Positions 44,738 through 53,978 of a stretch of 64,000 nt of DNA are shown here, piece by piece (within the stretch, counting starts at the first letter, position 1; each line of letters opens with the position of its first letter). This stretch comes from Staphylotrichum longicolle (taxonomy: Eukaryota; Ascomycota; Sordariomycetes; Sordariales; Chaetomiaceae), in contig JAHCVI010000001.1 in the NCBI GenBank assembly GCA_019096155.1, positions 1,364,001 to 1,428,000 of the forward strand, read 5' to 3'. Under the pieces are notes generated by a model, which was not told the origin of the DNA, ran no database searches, and was given only the letters and a program-made list of their open reading frames with translations. A program made the position numbers and the translations under genes.

Positions 44738-46828
44738 ATGGAGTGGACCACGAGTTTCTCGAGTGCGCCAGATGACGCCAACGGCAATGGCGTCACCCGC
44801 CGCATCCCGGCCGACAAGTTGGAGCTCCGGCGCTCTTCCAGCTCGCCGGACCTGCTCATCACCCCCGCCGAGACCCCCGTCGCCGTCTCCGTCGCGGCCT
44901 CGGTGGCGGGCTCTGTGGACGGTTCGGCCGACAGCTCGCCCATCAGCACCGACGAGCTGAAGAAGGCCTTCCGGAACAAGTACCGCCACGTCCAGGCCAT
45001 CCACTCGCAGTCGCGGCCGTCCTGTCTCAGCCACGACGCCGTGGAGACGCCGAGTTTTGTGGGGTTCCGGAACCTCATGGCCATCGTCCTTGGTGCGACT
45101 CTTTGACGCCGTGTGCGAGACGCGGACCACCATGGCTAACCAACGTACCTGACCAGTTGCATCCAATCTCCGTCTGGTTATCGAGAATATCCAGAAGGTG
45201 GGCTCACTCACATTTTGCCCTTGTAGGCAACCCAACGGGGCAACCCACAGCTGACATGCCCGCAGTACGGCGTGCTTGTGTGCATCAAGTGCCACAACTT
45301 CGGCAAAAGCGACGTGCGGCTGGGACTGCTGCTGTTCTTCCTGATCCCGTGTCACTTCCTGGTCTCGTACCTCATCGAGCTGGTCGCGGCCGCCAACGCC
45401 CGCGACCAGCGGGCCAAAACCCACAAGAAGACGGGGCGGTCCAGCCCGACGGTGGACCAGTCGCGCAAGTTCGAGCGCACCTGGCGGACGCTCCGCGTGG
45501 CGCACTGCATCAACGTGATCGCGGTGCTGGCCATCACGACCTACGTCGTCTACTTCCACATCCACCACCCGCTGATCGGGACCACCGCCGAGGTGCACGC
45601 CCTCATCGTCTGCCTCAAGACGGCCTCGTACGCCCTCACGAACCGCGACCTGCGCCACGCCTACCTGCACCCCGTCCGCGGCGAGCTCGACGCCCTCCCG
45701 CCCATCTACAAGGAGTGCCCCTACCCGTACAACATCACCTTCTCGAACCTCATCTACTTTTGGGCCGCCCCCACCCTGGTTTACCAGCCGGCCTACCCGC
45801 GCACCGACAAGATCCGCTGGGGGTTCGTGTTCAAGCGCGTCGTCGAGGTCGTGTGCCTCTGCGCCTTCATCTGGTTCCTCAGCGCGCAGTACGCGGCGCC
45901 CGTGCTGCTCAACTCGCTCGACAAGATGCACTCGCTCGAGTACGTCGCCATCTTTGAGCGCCTGCTCAAGCTGTCGACCATCTCGGTCGGCATCTGGCTG
46001 GCGGGCTTCGTGGGCGTGTTCCAGTCGTCCATGAACGCGCTGGCCGAGGTGACGCGGTTCGGGGACCGCGAGTTTTACGAGCCGTGGTGTACGTTTTTCT
46101 TCCTTTCTACCTCCGCAATTTTTTCTCTTTGGGGCGTAACACAAAACTGACTAACACAAATTGCAATAGGGAACTCGGAGAGCCTGGGCGAGTACTGGCG
46201 CACCTGGAACAAGCCCGTCTACAGCTTCTTCCGGCGGCACGTCTACGGGCCCCTGCGCGCGCGCGGCTGGGGCCACCAGGGCGCGAGCACCATCGTCTTC
46301 CTGCTGTCCGCGTTCCTGCACGAGCTCATGGTCGGCGTGCCCACGCACAACCTGATCGGCATCGCCTTCCTCGGCATGGCCTTCCAGCTGCCCCTGATCC
46401 ACTTCACACAGCGCCTCGAGCGCATGCGCTCCCCCGCCGGCAAGCTCATGGGCAACATCACCTTCTGGGTCACCTTCACCATCCTGGGCCAGCCGTTCGC
46501 AGTGCTCATGTATTTTTACGCCTGGCAGGCCAAGTACGGCAGCGTCGGCCGGGCGCGGGAGTTGGGGCTCGCGGCGGGGGGACGGGGACGTGTCCCGCTG
46601 TTTGAGTTTGTGTGTCAGCGTGTGTGTGTGTGTGTGTGTGTTGAGAGTGGGTTGAGTTGTGCATGGAGAAGAAAGATGACATGGCAAGGAGGGAAAGAGA
46701 GAAGAAATAACTTTTGGATAGAGGGATGGACTGTCGTGGTAACACGGAATGGATGGACCAGCTGCTTTAGAAACTCGGTTATGGGAGGATTGTTTGACTG
46801 CTGTGCCGTTGCAATCGGCCAGACATGA
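44738..46828 (+). CDS. DGAT1: DGAT1-type acyl-CoA:diacylglycerol/sterol O-acyltransferase
   Basis: Exons are 44738-45092, 45157-45197, 45266-46088 and 46170-46828, all GT-AG with consistent phases. The protein is an ER-membrane MBOAT enzyme making triacylglycerol (or steryl ester) from acyl-CoA. The family opening reads FRNLMAIVLVASNLRLVIENIQKYGVLV (about residues 112-138), as in DGAT1. Further motifs are YFWAAPTLVYQPAYPRTDKIRW, the FYxxWWN motif as FYEPWWN (about 402-408) and the catalytic His in SAFLHELMVGVPTHN (about 456). Fungal members are often named ARE2; the N-terminal motif favours DGAT1. After AWQAKYGSVGR (about 46550) the literal frame runs 90 codons through a (TG)n repeat and UTR-like sequence to 46828. 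That tail is doubtful: a one-base change in the G-rich stretch 46560-46590 would end the protein at 46605. Confidence 0.9.
46621..46641. repeat. (TG)10 microsatellite at DGAT1 3' end
   Basis: This TG dinucleotide run falls within the literal extended DGAT1 frame, but more likely lies in its 3' UTR. Confidence 0.9.
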
Positions 46829-47065
46829 TAGGAGTTTGGTGGGCGCGGCGTCGGCCATATATACATGGACACACAAGTTCGGATCTATCTCGGGGGTTTT
46901 TCGAAGGGTTTATGTCAAGGAATCTGCAAGAGAATCCCCAAGCGGCGGTGGAATTTTGGATAGAGACAAACGATATAATACACCATTTTTGTTTGGTCTA
47001 AGAGGAGCCCCGTCTATACACTTGATCCCAGTTCAAACCCCCCAATGCACCCCGCCCTTGAAAAT

Positions 47066-48064
47066 CTACGGCACAAATGGGATCCTCGTCCCCACCCTCC
47101 TCCGATAGTCCACATACTCCCCGCCAAAGAAAGCCACCAGATACTCCTCCTCGTGGCGGATGCGGCTGCTGAAAAACTTCCACAGCACCACCGCGTAGCC
47201 CACAAAGCTGACAACATTGCCCATGACCATCTGCGTGCCCAGCGCCCACCAAAAGAAGCCGAAATAGCTCGGGTGCCGCAGCACGGCGTAGATGCCGTCC
47301 GTCACCAGCACGTGTCCCGACTTGCGCCGGTACTGCACCAGGTGGTTGAAGCTGCGCCCCGCGTGGATCATGGCGACGCTCCGCACCGCCTGGCCGACGA
47401 CCACCAGCGCCAGCCCTGCGAGGACGAGCACCGGGCCGAGGCCCAGGGGCGCCCAGTGTGTGTTGGGCCAGAGGAGGTGGGTGACGAGGCACTCAAAGGT
47501 GGCGAAGCCGTGGGCGATGGCATAGCTCGGCCAGTTGGAGGTGAGCAGAAAGGACGAGATCTCGGCGGCGGGGGTGTTGTAGGCGGCGGTGGTCCAGAAC
47601 TCGAGGAAGTGGAAGAGGGAGAGGCTGGCGAAGAAGAAGGGGAGGCGCCACAGCGGGGAGGCGGTGTTGAGGAGTATTGTGAGGGCGGCGGTTGTGCTGG
47701 CCGACAGGGCGATGCCGAGGCAGAAGGAGCGGGTCGCGATGCCAGCGAGGGACTTGGGCTGGTGTGGGAGGTAGGGCAGGATGGCGTCGCGGGAGGATGG
47801 GGGCGAGGCACTGCTGAAGAGCTTGTCAGTGTCGGTGAGCTCCGCGTCGGTGTCTGAGTTGATGTCCATGGTTCGACCGAGGTCGAGCGTGTCAAGGCTG
47901 TCGCGATCGTCGCTTGCGGAGGAGAAGGAGGATGAGTGGTGTCGGCGACGATGCGAGTTGGCCGATAGTGCTGGATCGCAATCGGTGACCCAGGGTGGGA
48001 ACGGTTCGTCGATATCCGTACTGCCTCGGCGCTGGCGGACGGTCGGCGTAGAAGTATTTGGCAT
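47066..48064 (-). CDS. STE14: Isoprenylcysteine carboxyl methyltransferase (Ste14)
   Basis: A single exon encodes 332 residues from the ATG at 48064. Ste14/ICMT methylates the C-terminal prenylcysteine of Ras, a-factor-like pheromone and related CaaX proteins in the ER membrane. The first 110 residues are hydrophilic and Ser/Asp-rich. Several membrane helices follow from LAGIATRSFCLGIALSAS onwards. The C-terminal catalytic region has the family signature: HLVQYRRKSGHVLVTDGIYAVLRHPSYFGFFWWALGTQ, then SRIRHEEEYLVAFFGGEYVDYRRRVGTRIPFV at the very end. The frame is open 76 codons further upstream, but that part looks like 5' UTR and the ATG at 48064 begins a sensible N-terminus. It is convergent with DGAT1. 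Confidence 0.95.
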   Translation of the reverse strand: MPNTSTPTVRQRRGSTDIDEPFPPWVTDCDPALSANSHRRRHHSSSFSSASDDRDSLDTLDLGRTMDINSDTDAELTDTDKLFSSASPPSSRDAILPYLPHQPKSLAGIATRSFCLGIALSASTTAALTILLNTASPLWRLPFFFASLSLFHFLEFWTTAAYNTPAAEISSFLLTSNWPSYAIAHGFATFECLVTHLLWPNTHWAPLGLGPVLVLAGLALVVVGQAVRSVAMIHAGRSFNHLVQYRRKSGHVLVTDGIYAVLRHPSYFGFFWWALGTQMVMGNVVSFVGYAVVLWKFFSSRIRHEEEYLVAFFGGEYVDYRRRVGTRIPFVP

Positions 48065-48690
48065 GGTGGCGGGGCAAATACGAATAACAGGGTCGCAGGT
48101 TGTGGCGGACAGGACGGGCACGAGGAGTGCGTGGGGAGAGAGACGCGGGGCGTTAATATTTGCGCTTACCTGTCGGGCGACCAGGGCCGGCGGCGGGGTG
48201 GGCCGTCCATGGTCGGACTCGGGACGGTGCCTGGTGGCTGACGCGGGAAGCAACGTGATGGCGCCGATGTGTTTCGGGACTCGAGACAACAAAGACTCTT
48301 TAGTCTATGCCATGCCGATTGTTCTTGCAATAATTGTCCGCTAGTATTGTGTGAAAGTTGCCAAGATCGGATAAAACACCAAAGCCCGGCTGGGCGAGTT
48401 TGGGCTTTGACAACTGAACGGCGACGTGCCGAGTGTTCTGGATGTACGTTTGTTGTTTGCGCGGTGACGGCCCCGACGTTGTCAACTTTTAGTGGTTGCG
48501 GGCCAAGTTTAGCACCCACGTGGCAGGGGTAGGGATCCCGCGGTTGCCGGGGGGCAGCCCCGTTATGTGACGTGCTGACCAGGGTTGCGTGGGTTTGTCG
48601 TCGGCCCCGTCCCTTGCTCACACTTGTGTATAGCCGGTACCTTGTAGTCCGTATATCTTCGGCCGTGGCGGCTGAAAGGACTGCCATGCT
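48065..48690. other. Intergenic, STE14 promoter / TMEM170 3' end
   Basis: This is 0.6 kb between tandem minus-strand genes. Nothing specific is recognised. Confidence 0.45.
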
Positions 48691-49233
48691 TTACAGACCG
48701 CCTTGGATCCTGAACGAGGACACGATCAGGACTAGGACGTTGACCCAGCCCCAGACAAACGGAATCCAAGTGGACATGGCGAAGCCTCCGACGAGATAGC
48801 TGGCGCCGACTCTGTTGCATGGTCAGCGCGGAGGGCAGACGGCAGACACGGGCTCCCTAAGACACGAACATCAAGCCCACACAAGTCCCCGCTATGAGTG
48901 CCTCGAAGCCGGCAATGAGGGCGTAGATGAGCGGCACCAGCCAGAGATACTTCCAGCTGGACATGCGCTTGCCTCCCTGCATGAGCACGGCTATTCCCAC
49001 GGCGCCCAGATGAAAGAGGCCATAGAGGATGAGGGTCCAGAAGAGCGTAAACTTCCACATCTCGTCGAGCTCGTAGAGGATGATGGTCGATGCCTGGGGC
49101 GGCCAGAAGAGCGAGGGAAACGGAGGGACCGTGTACTCGGCCGGAGTGTCGCGTCGGACGGGGCTGCATCGAGTCGCGCGATCAGCAATTGGCAGCAAAA
49201 TCAATGCCACGGCACGTACGATGGGGCTTCCAT
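48691..49233 (-). CDS. TMEM170-like small membrane protein
   Basis: The proposed exons are 49233-49220, 49163-48864 and 48811-48691, giving 144 residues with three or four membrane helices. TMEM170 proteins are small ER or nuclear-envelope membrane proteins linked to membrane shape. Visible are FPSLFWPPQASTIILYELDEMWKFTLFWTLILYGLFHLG, then a GGKRMSSWKYLWLVPLIYALIAGFEALIAGTCVG helix pair, and the C-terminal MSTWIPFVWGWVNVLVLIVSSF with a final IQGGL. The first exon codes for only MEAP plus part of Ser, joined by a clean GTACGT...GCAG intron of 56 bases. The second donor is uncertain: the sequence after GLMF offers GTGTCT or GTCTTA, and only the latter keeps frame with the CAACAG acceptor. It is divergent from PEX8. 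Confidence 0.8.
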
Positions 49234-49671
49234 GGTTGCGATAACAGGGGCAGGCCCCGTGGGCCTTGCTGGTCGAGTCTGGGTGCAGAGTCGGCCGTGT
49301 TTCTTTGACGGTGGATGCGGAATTACAGAACCACATGCAGCACCATACTGCAGTAGGTTGCTCTGGATGCGCCAAGCCATCACACACCTAAACCGACACC
49401 CAAACGGCAAAGAGCCCGCTTAGTGCAAATTCTGGGATAGCTGCATAGGTAGCTGAGATTCCAGGGATGCGACATACCTCGGCACCGGTGCCGAGTCTCG
49501 GTGCTCTCATCCCGGCACGCGCTCGGCTGCTGCTCGGGTCCCTCTCCGGAACCGACCATTTCAACACAACCACACAGCAACACAGCACAACACAGCACAA
49601 CACAGCACAACACAGCAGCACACAACGACAAACAGACAGCAATGACATAGCGCCGAGAGAAGCGACTCAAC
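49234..49671. promoter_or_regulatory. Divergent promoter, TMEM170-like / PEX8
   Basis: This is 438 bases between divergent starts. The PEX8-proximal part is an A/C-rich repeat, probably in its 5' UTR. Confidence 0.5.
49571..49617. repeat. CACAGCACAA 10-mer repeat in PEX8 leader
   Basis: Three exact tandem copies (49581-49610) are flanked by partial copies, about 55-100 bases upstream of the PEX8 ATG. Confidence 0.9.
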
Positions 49672-51804
49672 ATGTCCATCGACCGCCTCCTCACGACCGT
49701 CCTGCAGCTGTACCAGGACGTGCACGACGATGCCCGCACCGACCAGATCTACGGCTCGACCGCCGCCCTCCTCACGAACCTGTCCAACCCCTTGAACCTG
49801 TCGCTCCTCACATCGCAACTCCTCACCGCCCCGGCACTATGGGGTCGCCGCGACGGCATGCGCACATGCTACCGCATCATCAGCATCTTCAACACCGCCG
49901 CCATCCACGTGCGCCGCAACGAGCTCGAGAACGCAACTGCCAAGAACAAGGGCCAGCAACAACGCGCCGGCGGTGGGCTGAGCAGCGACAAATGGACTGC
50001 CGCAGTGCTCAAGGGCGCTGACGACCAGTCCGGTCGCTGGCAGCACCTCCTCGTCTTCGCTGGCGTCCTGATGGGCATGGAGAGCGGCCATCGCCACTCG
50101 CTCAGCCGCGGCATGCGCAACACAGTCGAGGGAGCCGTCGTCACAGCCGCAAACCTCGCCCTCCGAAACCGCGCCCCCGAACCCCCCGCGCCGTCGGCGC
50201 CCGTGGCCCTCGCCCTCAACTATGCCTTCCCGCTGCTGTCGGAATCCTCGCGCGCCGGTCTGGACTGCGATGCGCTCGTCCCGGTCGCGACCAGGGCCAT
50301 GCTCGGCGGAGACGGACTGCAGGACGGCATATTCCTCGCCACGATAGATCAAGACGTGCGCCAGTCGGACCAAAAGTTCATGTGGGCCGTGGACGCGCCC
50401 TCATACCTGCACCTCCAGCAGCTCGAGCAGCGGCCGCTCATAGCAGGCCTCGGACCGCTCTCGCGGCTGCTGGCCCATGCCGTGCAACACGCCCGCGATT
50501 CACGCGTCGTGCTGCAGCTCCAGGACGACTTGGTGTCGTTCACGGCGAGGCTCCTGCAGCATTGGCAGGCCAGCAAGCTTTCGGAATTGGAGATCTCCGA
50601 GGAATCCCTCTTCCTCACCCCTGAGACCATCCAGACGACTTGGCCAGCCCTCTGGCAGTTCCTCAAGAAGCTCATGTACGCCGTGGTCGCCGTCCTTCAG
50701 GCTGTCGTCGCCCGGAGCCTCCTCGACCGCCACCTCAGGAACCACACCACCGCCCCAGCCGTCGCCACCAAAACACTCCACACCCTCCGCAACCTCTACT
50801 TCATCTCCTCCCGCAACGGCAGCGACGCCTTCCAAGTCTACACCTTCACCTACCTCACCTCCCTCGACACCCTCACCCGCTACGGCGCCCCCTCCGCCGC
50901 CTTCCTCGCCTCCATCAAGCCCGCCGTCCCCCAACCCCCGCACCCCATCCCCGCCCACCCCCTCCACCGCACCCTCGACCTCTTCTACCTCAACACCGCC
51001 GAGCACCTCCCCCTCCACCTCTCCCCGCAGGAATGCGACGCCCTCATCGTCCAGCCCGCGACCACCTACCTGACCACCACACTCGCCACGCCCACCACCC
51101 CGCGCATGGTCCAGCTCTTCGAGGCCGCCCACAGCGCCGTGCTGTCGTGCCTGTCGTGCCCGCACAACGCCCGCCTCACCGCCGACCTCGTGCCCTTCTA
51201 CGCCGAGACCCTGTTCGCGTCCTTCCCCGCGCACGTCTCGCCGCGCCAGTTCCGCCTCGCGTTCAAGACGGTCATGCAGATCCTGAGCCCGCCGTTCCCC
51301 ATCAGCGGCAGCCATCCGGAGCTGGCCGAGACGCTGCTCGAGATGGTGCGCTTCCGGGTCGGCTTCGCGGGGCAGGCGCCGCTTCCTCCTCCTCCTCCTC
51401 CTGCTGCTGCCGCTGCTGCCGGGTCTGAGGGCGGCCCCGGCGGTGGCGAAGAGGAAGGCGACCGGGTGCTGGTGTCGGAGCAGAGCACGCTGGTGCTGAC
51501 GCTGATCGACGCGCTGCCGTTCCTGCGGCTGGGCATCTTCGAGGAGTGGATGACGCTCGCGGCCGCGGCGGTGAACGAGGTGCGGGACGACGTGCTCAGG
51601 GAGGCGGTCAAGAGGCGCTTCTGGGAGGTGCTGGTGAGCGGGGAGATGGACGTCGAGAGGGCGGCCATCGGCGTCGCCTGGTGGGGGACGAAAGGGGGCA
51701 GGGAGGCGGTGCTGTTTGGCGGGCGGGTGCCGCCGCCGCCGCAGGAGGAGATGTTTATGATGAGCGGCGCGATTGTGCAGGACAAGAGGGAGAGTAGGCT
51801 GTGA
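49672..51804 (+). CDS. PEX8: Peroxin Pex8 (peroxisome matrix-import factor)
   Basis: A single exon encodes 710 residues with no membrane helix of bacterial type but many amphipathic helices, as in Pex8. Pex8 sits on the inner face of the peroxisomal membrane and joins the docking and RING complexes during matrix-protein import. Two targeting signals are visible. The C-terminus is SRL, a PTS1. Residues 5-13 read RLLTTVLQL, which fits the PTS2 pattern R-L-x5-Q/H-L. Some yeast Pex8 proteins carry both, which supports the call. A Pro run followed by an Ala run and a Gly/Glu-rich insert lie near residues 565-600. I assign Pex8 from overall resemblance and the dual signals; no catalytic motif is expected. 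Confidence 0.8.
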   Translation: MSIDRLLTTVLQLYQDVHDDARTDQIYGSTAALLTNLSNPLNLSLLTSQLLTAPALWGRRDGMRTCYRIISIFNTAAIHVRRNELENATAKNKGQQQRAGGGLSSDKWTAAVLKGADDQSGRWQHLLVFAGVLMGMESGHRHSLSRGMRNTVEGAVVTAANLALRNRAPEPPAPSAPVALALNYAFPLLSESSRAGLDCDALVPVATRAMLGGDGLQDGIFLATIDQDVRQSDQKFMWAVDAPSYLHLQQLEQRPLIAGLGPLSRLLAHAVQHARDSRVVLQLQDDLVSFTARLLQHWQASKLSELEISEESLFLTPETIQTTWPALWQFLKKLMYAVVAVLQAVVARSLLDRHLRNHTTAPAVATKTLHTLRNLYFISSRNGSDAFQVYTFTYLTSLDTLTRYGAPSAAFLASIKPAVPQPPHPIPAHPLHRTLDLFYLNTAEHLPLHLSPQECDALIVQPATTYLTTTLATPTTPRMVQLFEAAHSAVLSCLSCPHNARLTADLVPFYAETLFASFPAHVSPRQFRLAFKTVMQILSPPFPISGSHPELAETLLEMVRFRVGFAGQAPLPPPPPPAAAAAAGSEGGPGGGEEEGDRVLVSEQSTLVLTLIDALPFLRLGIFEEWMTLAAAAVNEVRDDVLREAVKRRFWEVLVSGEMDVERAAIGVAWWGTKGGREAVLFGGRVPPPPQEEMFMMSGAIVQDKRESRL

Positions 51805-52666
51805 TGGGCCACGGTTGTAACTTGACATGCCCGTTCGTCCAACAGCTGCAGTCCGTTGGCGGATTGGGTTGCGTTGACTACCCCAGAGGTTGGGTTGCCC
51901 ACCACCATGTGTGCGCTTGTCAGGCATGTTGGCTGGCGGAGTGGGAGCGGGCGAAACTGCTTGAAATGTGCAGAGCACGTTACCCCTGGCTTACCTTGTC
52001 CCTCCGGCAATGGCAGGGCAAATAAGGGTGTCTCCTGTTGTTCGCTGTGGCTCGCCAGTGTCACCCTACCGCATTTGCAGAATACAACCAAGCAACAGCC
52101 GCGCCAAACAGTTTACGTGGAGGGTTTGGGGCGTTTTGAGGCGTTTCGAGCCTGTGTCCGTTGTCCGCTTCTCGGTGGGAGCCCAGGACAGGGAATGAGG
52201 ATCCCATTCTACTTCCCTGCCTGCTGTTGGCGTGGTGTGTGAGGGAGCTGTTACGATGTACTAGTAGGAGTTTGAGCTGTAATGTCAGGGTACGATTATC
52301 CGAGTGGCATGATAATCGATGTCTAAGGTTTCAACTTGTTTGGACGGATAGGGAGCTAGTATGGGAACTTCGTGTCTCCACCCGCCCTCATGTGCATCCT
52401 CACTCAGCGTTCTCCTGAGACAACGCTTGGTGTCTTGATGTGACGTATTTGTGTCTGCCTTTACTGCTGTTCGACAGCGTTTCAGCCAACACGTCTTTGT
52501 CAGTCAAATCTTGGTATCCAGTGTCTGCTGAATGGCGGGAAGGATGTTGACGCCGCGACTTAAAGGGGCCGCCGACACTCATGGGAGCAGTCGGTTGAGC
52601 ATTTTCCCAAGAGACCTATCTCCTCCTTGCTAAAACGGCTCACGCGAGCGACGATCAGTGTCCGCA
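51805..52666. other. Intergenic, 0.86 kb
   Basis: This lies between tandem plus-strand genes (PEX8 3' end and the promoter of the next gene). No gene or RNA is recognised. Confidence 0.5.
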
Positions 52667-53780
52667 ATGTCGTCTGAAAAGGAGGTAAGAAACCGACGAC
52701 CACCCCTTGAGCCCCTGAACCAACCTCGACACTGGTATGCTAAGAGCAGATCAGACTCACCAGTCCTTGAACCCCAACGACGCCCCTACAATTCCTAGCC
52801 CATCATCCTCTTCCAAGCACCTCGCCCTCGAACACCACCAGCAAGCCTCATCAACAGCGCTTGCTACTCCTCCCGCTCCAGCCCAGCCGACACAGCTCCC
52901 GATACGCTCAGCTATGAACGAGATGAGCAACCCAACAGACCAGACGCACAACACGGCCGTGCTTAAACAAAGCTCGTCCTCAAGCCTTAAGCCTAGACCT
53001 AGACCGTACCCCGATCCCAATCCCGCGTCGCCACCGGATATCGAGTCGGACCCGGACTCGGACTCAGAGTCGTCGGAAGAGGAATGGAACGGTTTCAATG
53101 ACGAAGACGAGATTGAAGCTGACGGGACCTCCGACGCCGCCCGTACCCACGCCCATGCCCATCCTCCCTTCAACATCAACGATGACACCGACCCTCCCCA
53201 ACACCCCCCAAACGCCTCCGACTTCGACCGAGACTCCAACCCCGACTCCGACGCCACCCTGACCGAGTCCACCCCCACCACCAACGCCCCCAACACCGAC
53301 ACCGCAAGGGCAGCAGCAGCATCCCTCCAAACCCTCAACGCCCTGCGCGACGAGATCCTCCAGCTCCGCATCCAAGCCGCCGAGACCAAGCGCCGCGAGG
53401 CCCTCGACGCCCTCAACGCCCTCACCGTCGTCAACGCCAACCTCAGCGACGAGCTGCAGCGGCTGCTCGGGCTCGAGGCGCTCCGGGGGATGGACCGGGA
53501 GGCGCGGCGGCGCGCGCTGGCCGAGGCTTCGGCGGTGCGGATCCTGGCGCCCGAGGAGTGGCATATGCTGGTGGTGGACACGACCGGGTGTTGCCCGGGC
53601 TGTCTGTGGTGTAACGGGTGCTTTGGGCCGTTGTTTCCGGGCTGGCCGGGGTATAGAGCGATGGCAGATGAGACACTGAGTCGTGGTGGTGGAAGCTGGT
53701 TTGTGTTGGTAAGGCATTGTTTGGCTTGCTCAGCAGGCGGTTGGGGAAAGTGGGAGGGGTCTTGGTTCTCGTCGATCTGA
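52667..53780 (+). CDS. Hypothetical acidic coiled-coil protein with Cys-rich C-terminus
   Basis: I do not recognise a family. The likely model is a short first exon (52667-52684, MSSEKE), a 79-base intron with GTAAGA donor and CTCACCAG acceptor, then 52764-53780, giving 344 residues. The N-terminal 100 residues are Ser/Pro/Thr-rich. A very acidic stretch (SDPDSDSESSEEEW) follows, then a Thr/Asn/Asp-rich segment. A convincing helical coiled coil runs from about residue 190 to 260 (TLNALRDEILQLRIQAAETK, then ALNALTVVNANLSDELQRLL). The C-terminal part is hydrophobic and Cys-rich, with TGCCPGCLWCNGCFGP near residue 285. Codon usage and the coiled coil argue for a real gene on this strand, although the opposite strand is also open. 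No function is proposed. Confidence 0.65.
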
Positions 53781-53978
53781 AGTGACACGACTTTGAATTT
53801 GTATATCAGCCCCTTTTACATAGCTCGTCATAATCATAGCACAGCGTTGGTTTTTGAGTTCCGCCTTTCCGTTCCCTCCTGTAAACGCCCCTAATCATAA
53901 CGCCATAGCAACCGTCAATAAAACAGCAAAAGGGTATATGTACTCCCACAATAGCCGCGCGTGAAATCACTTTTAGTT

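Noticed and set aside
44546..46144. 532-codon minus-strand open frame
   Set aside because: It lies opposite the DGAT1 exons. It is Arg/Gly/Val-rich with no domain; GC-rich third positions on the coding strand keep the antisense open.
49560..49625. Possible CRISPR-like direct repeats
   Set aside because: The 10-mer units are contiguous with no spacers, and the genome is eukaryotic; it is a simple minisatellite.
50500..51978. 492-codon minus-strand open frame
   Set aside because: It is the antisense shadow of PEX8, low-complexity (Gly/Glu/Val) and without motifs.
52757..53788. 343-codon minus-strand open frame opposite the coiled-coil gene
   Set aside because: It is a Ser/Arg-rich translation without structure, whereas the plus strand gives a coherent coiled coil and a clean first intron.
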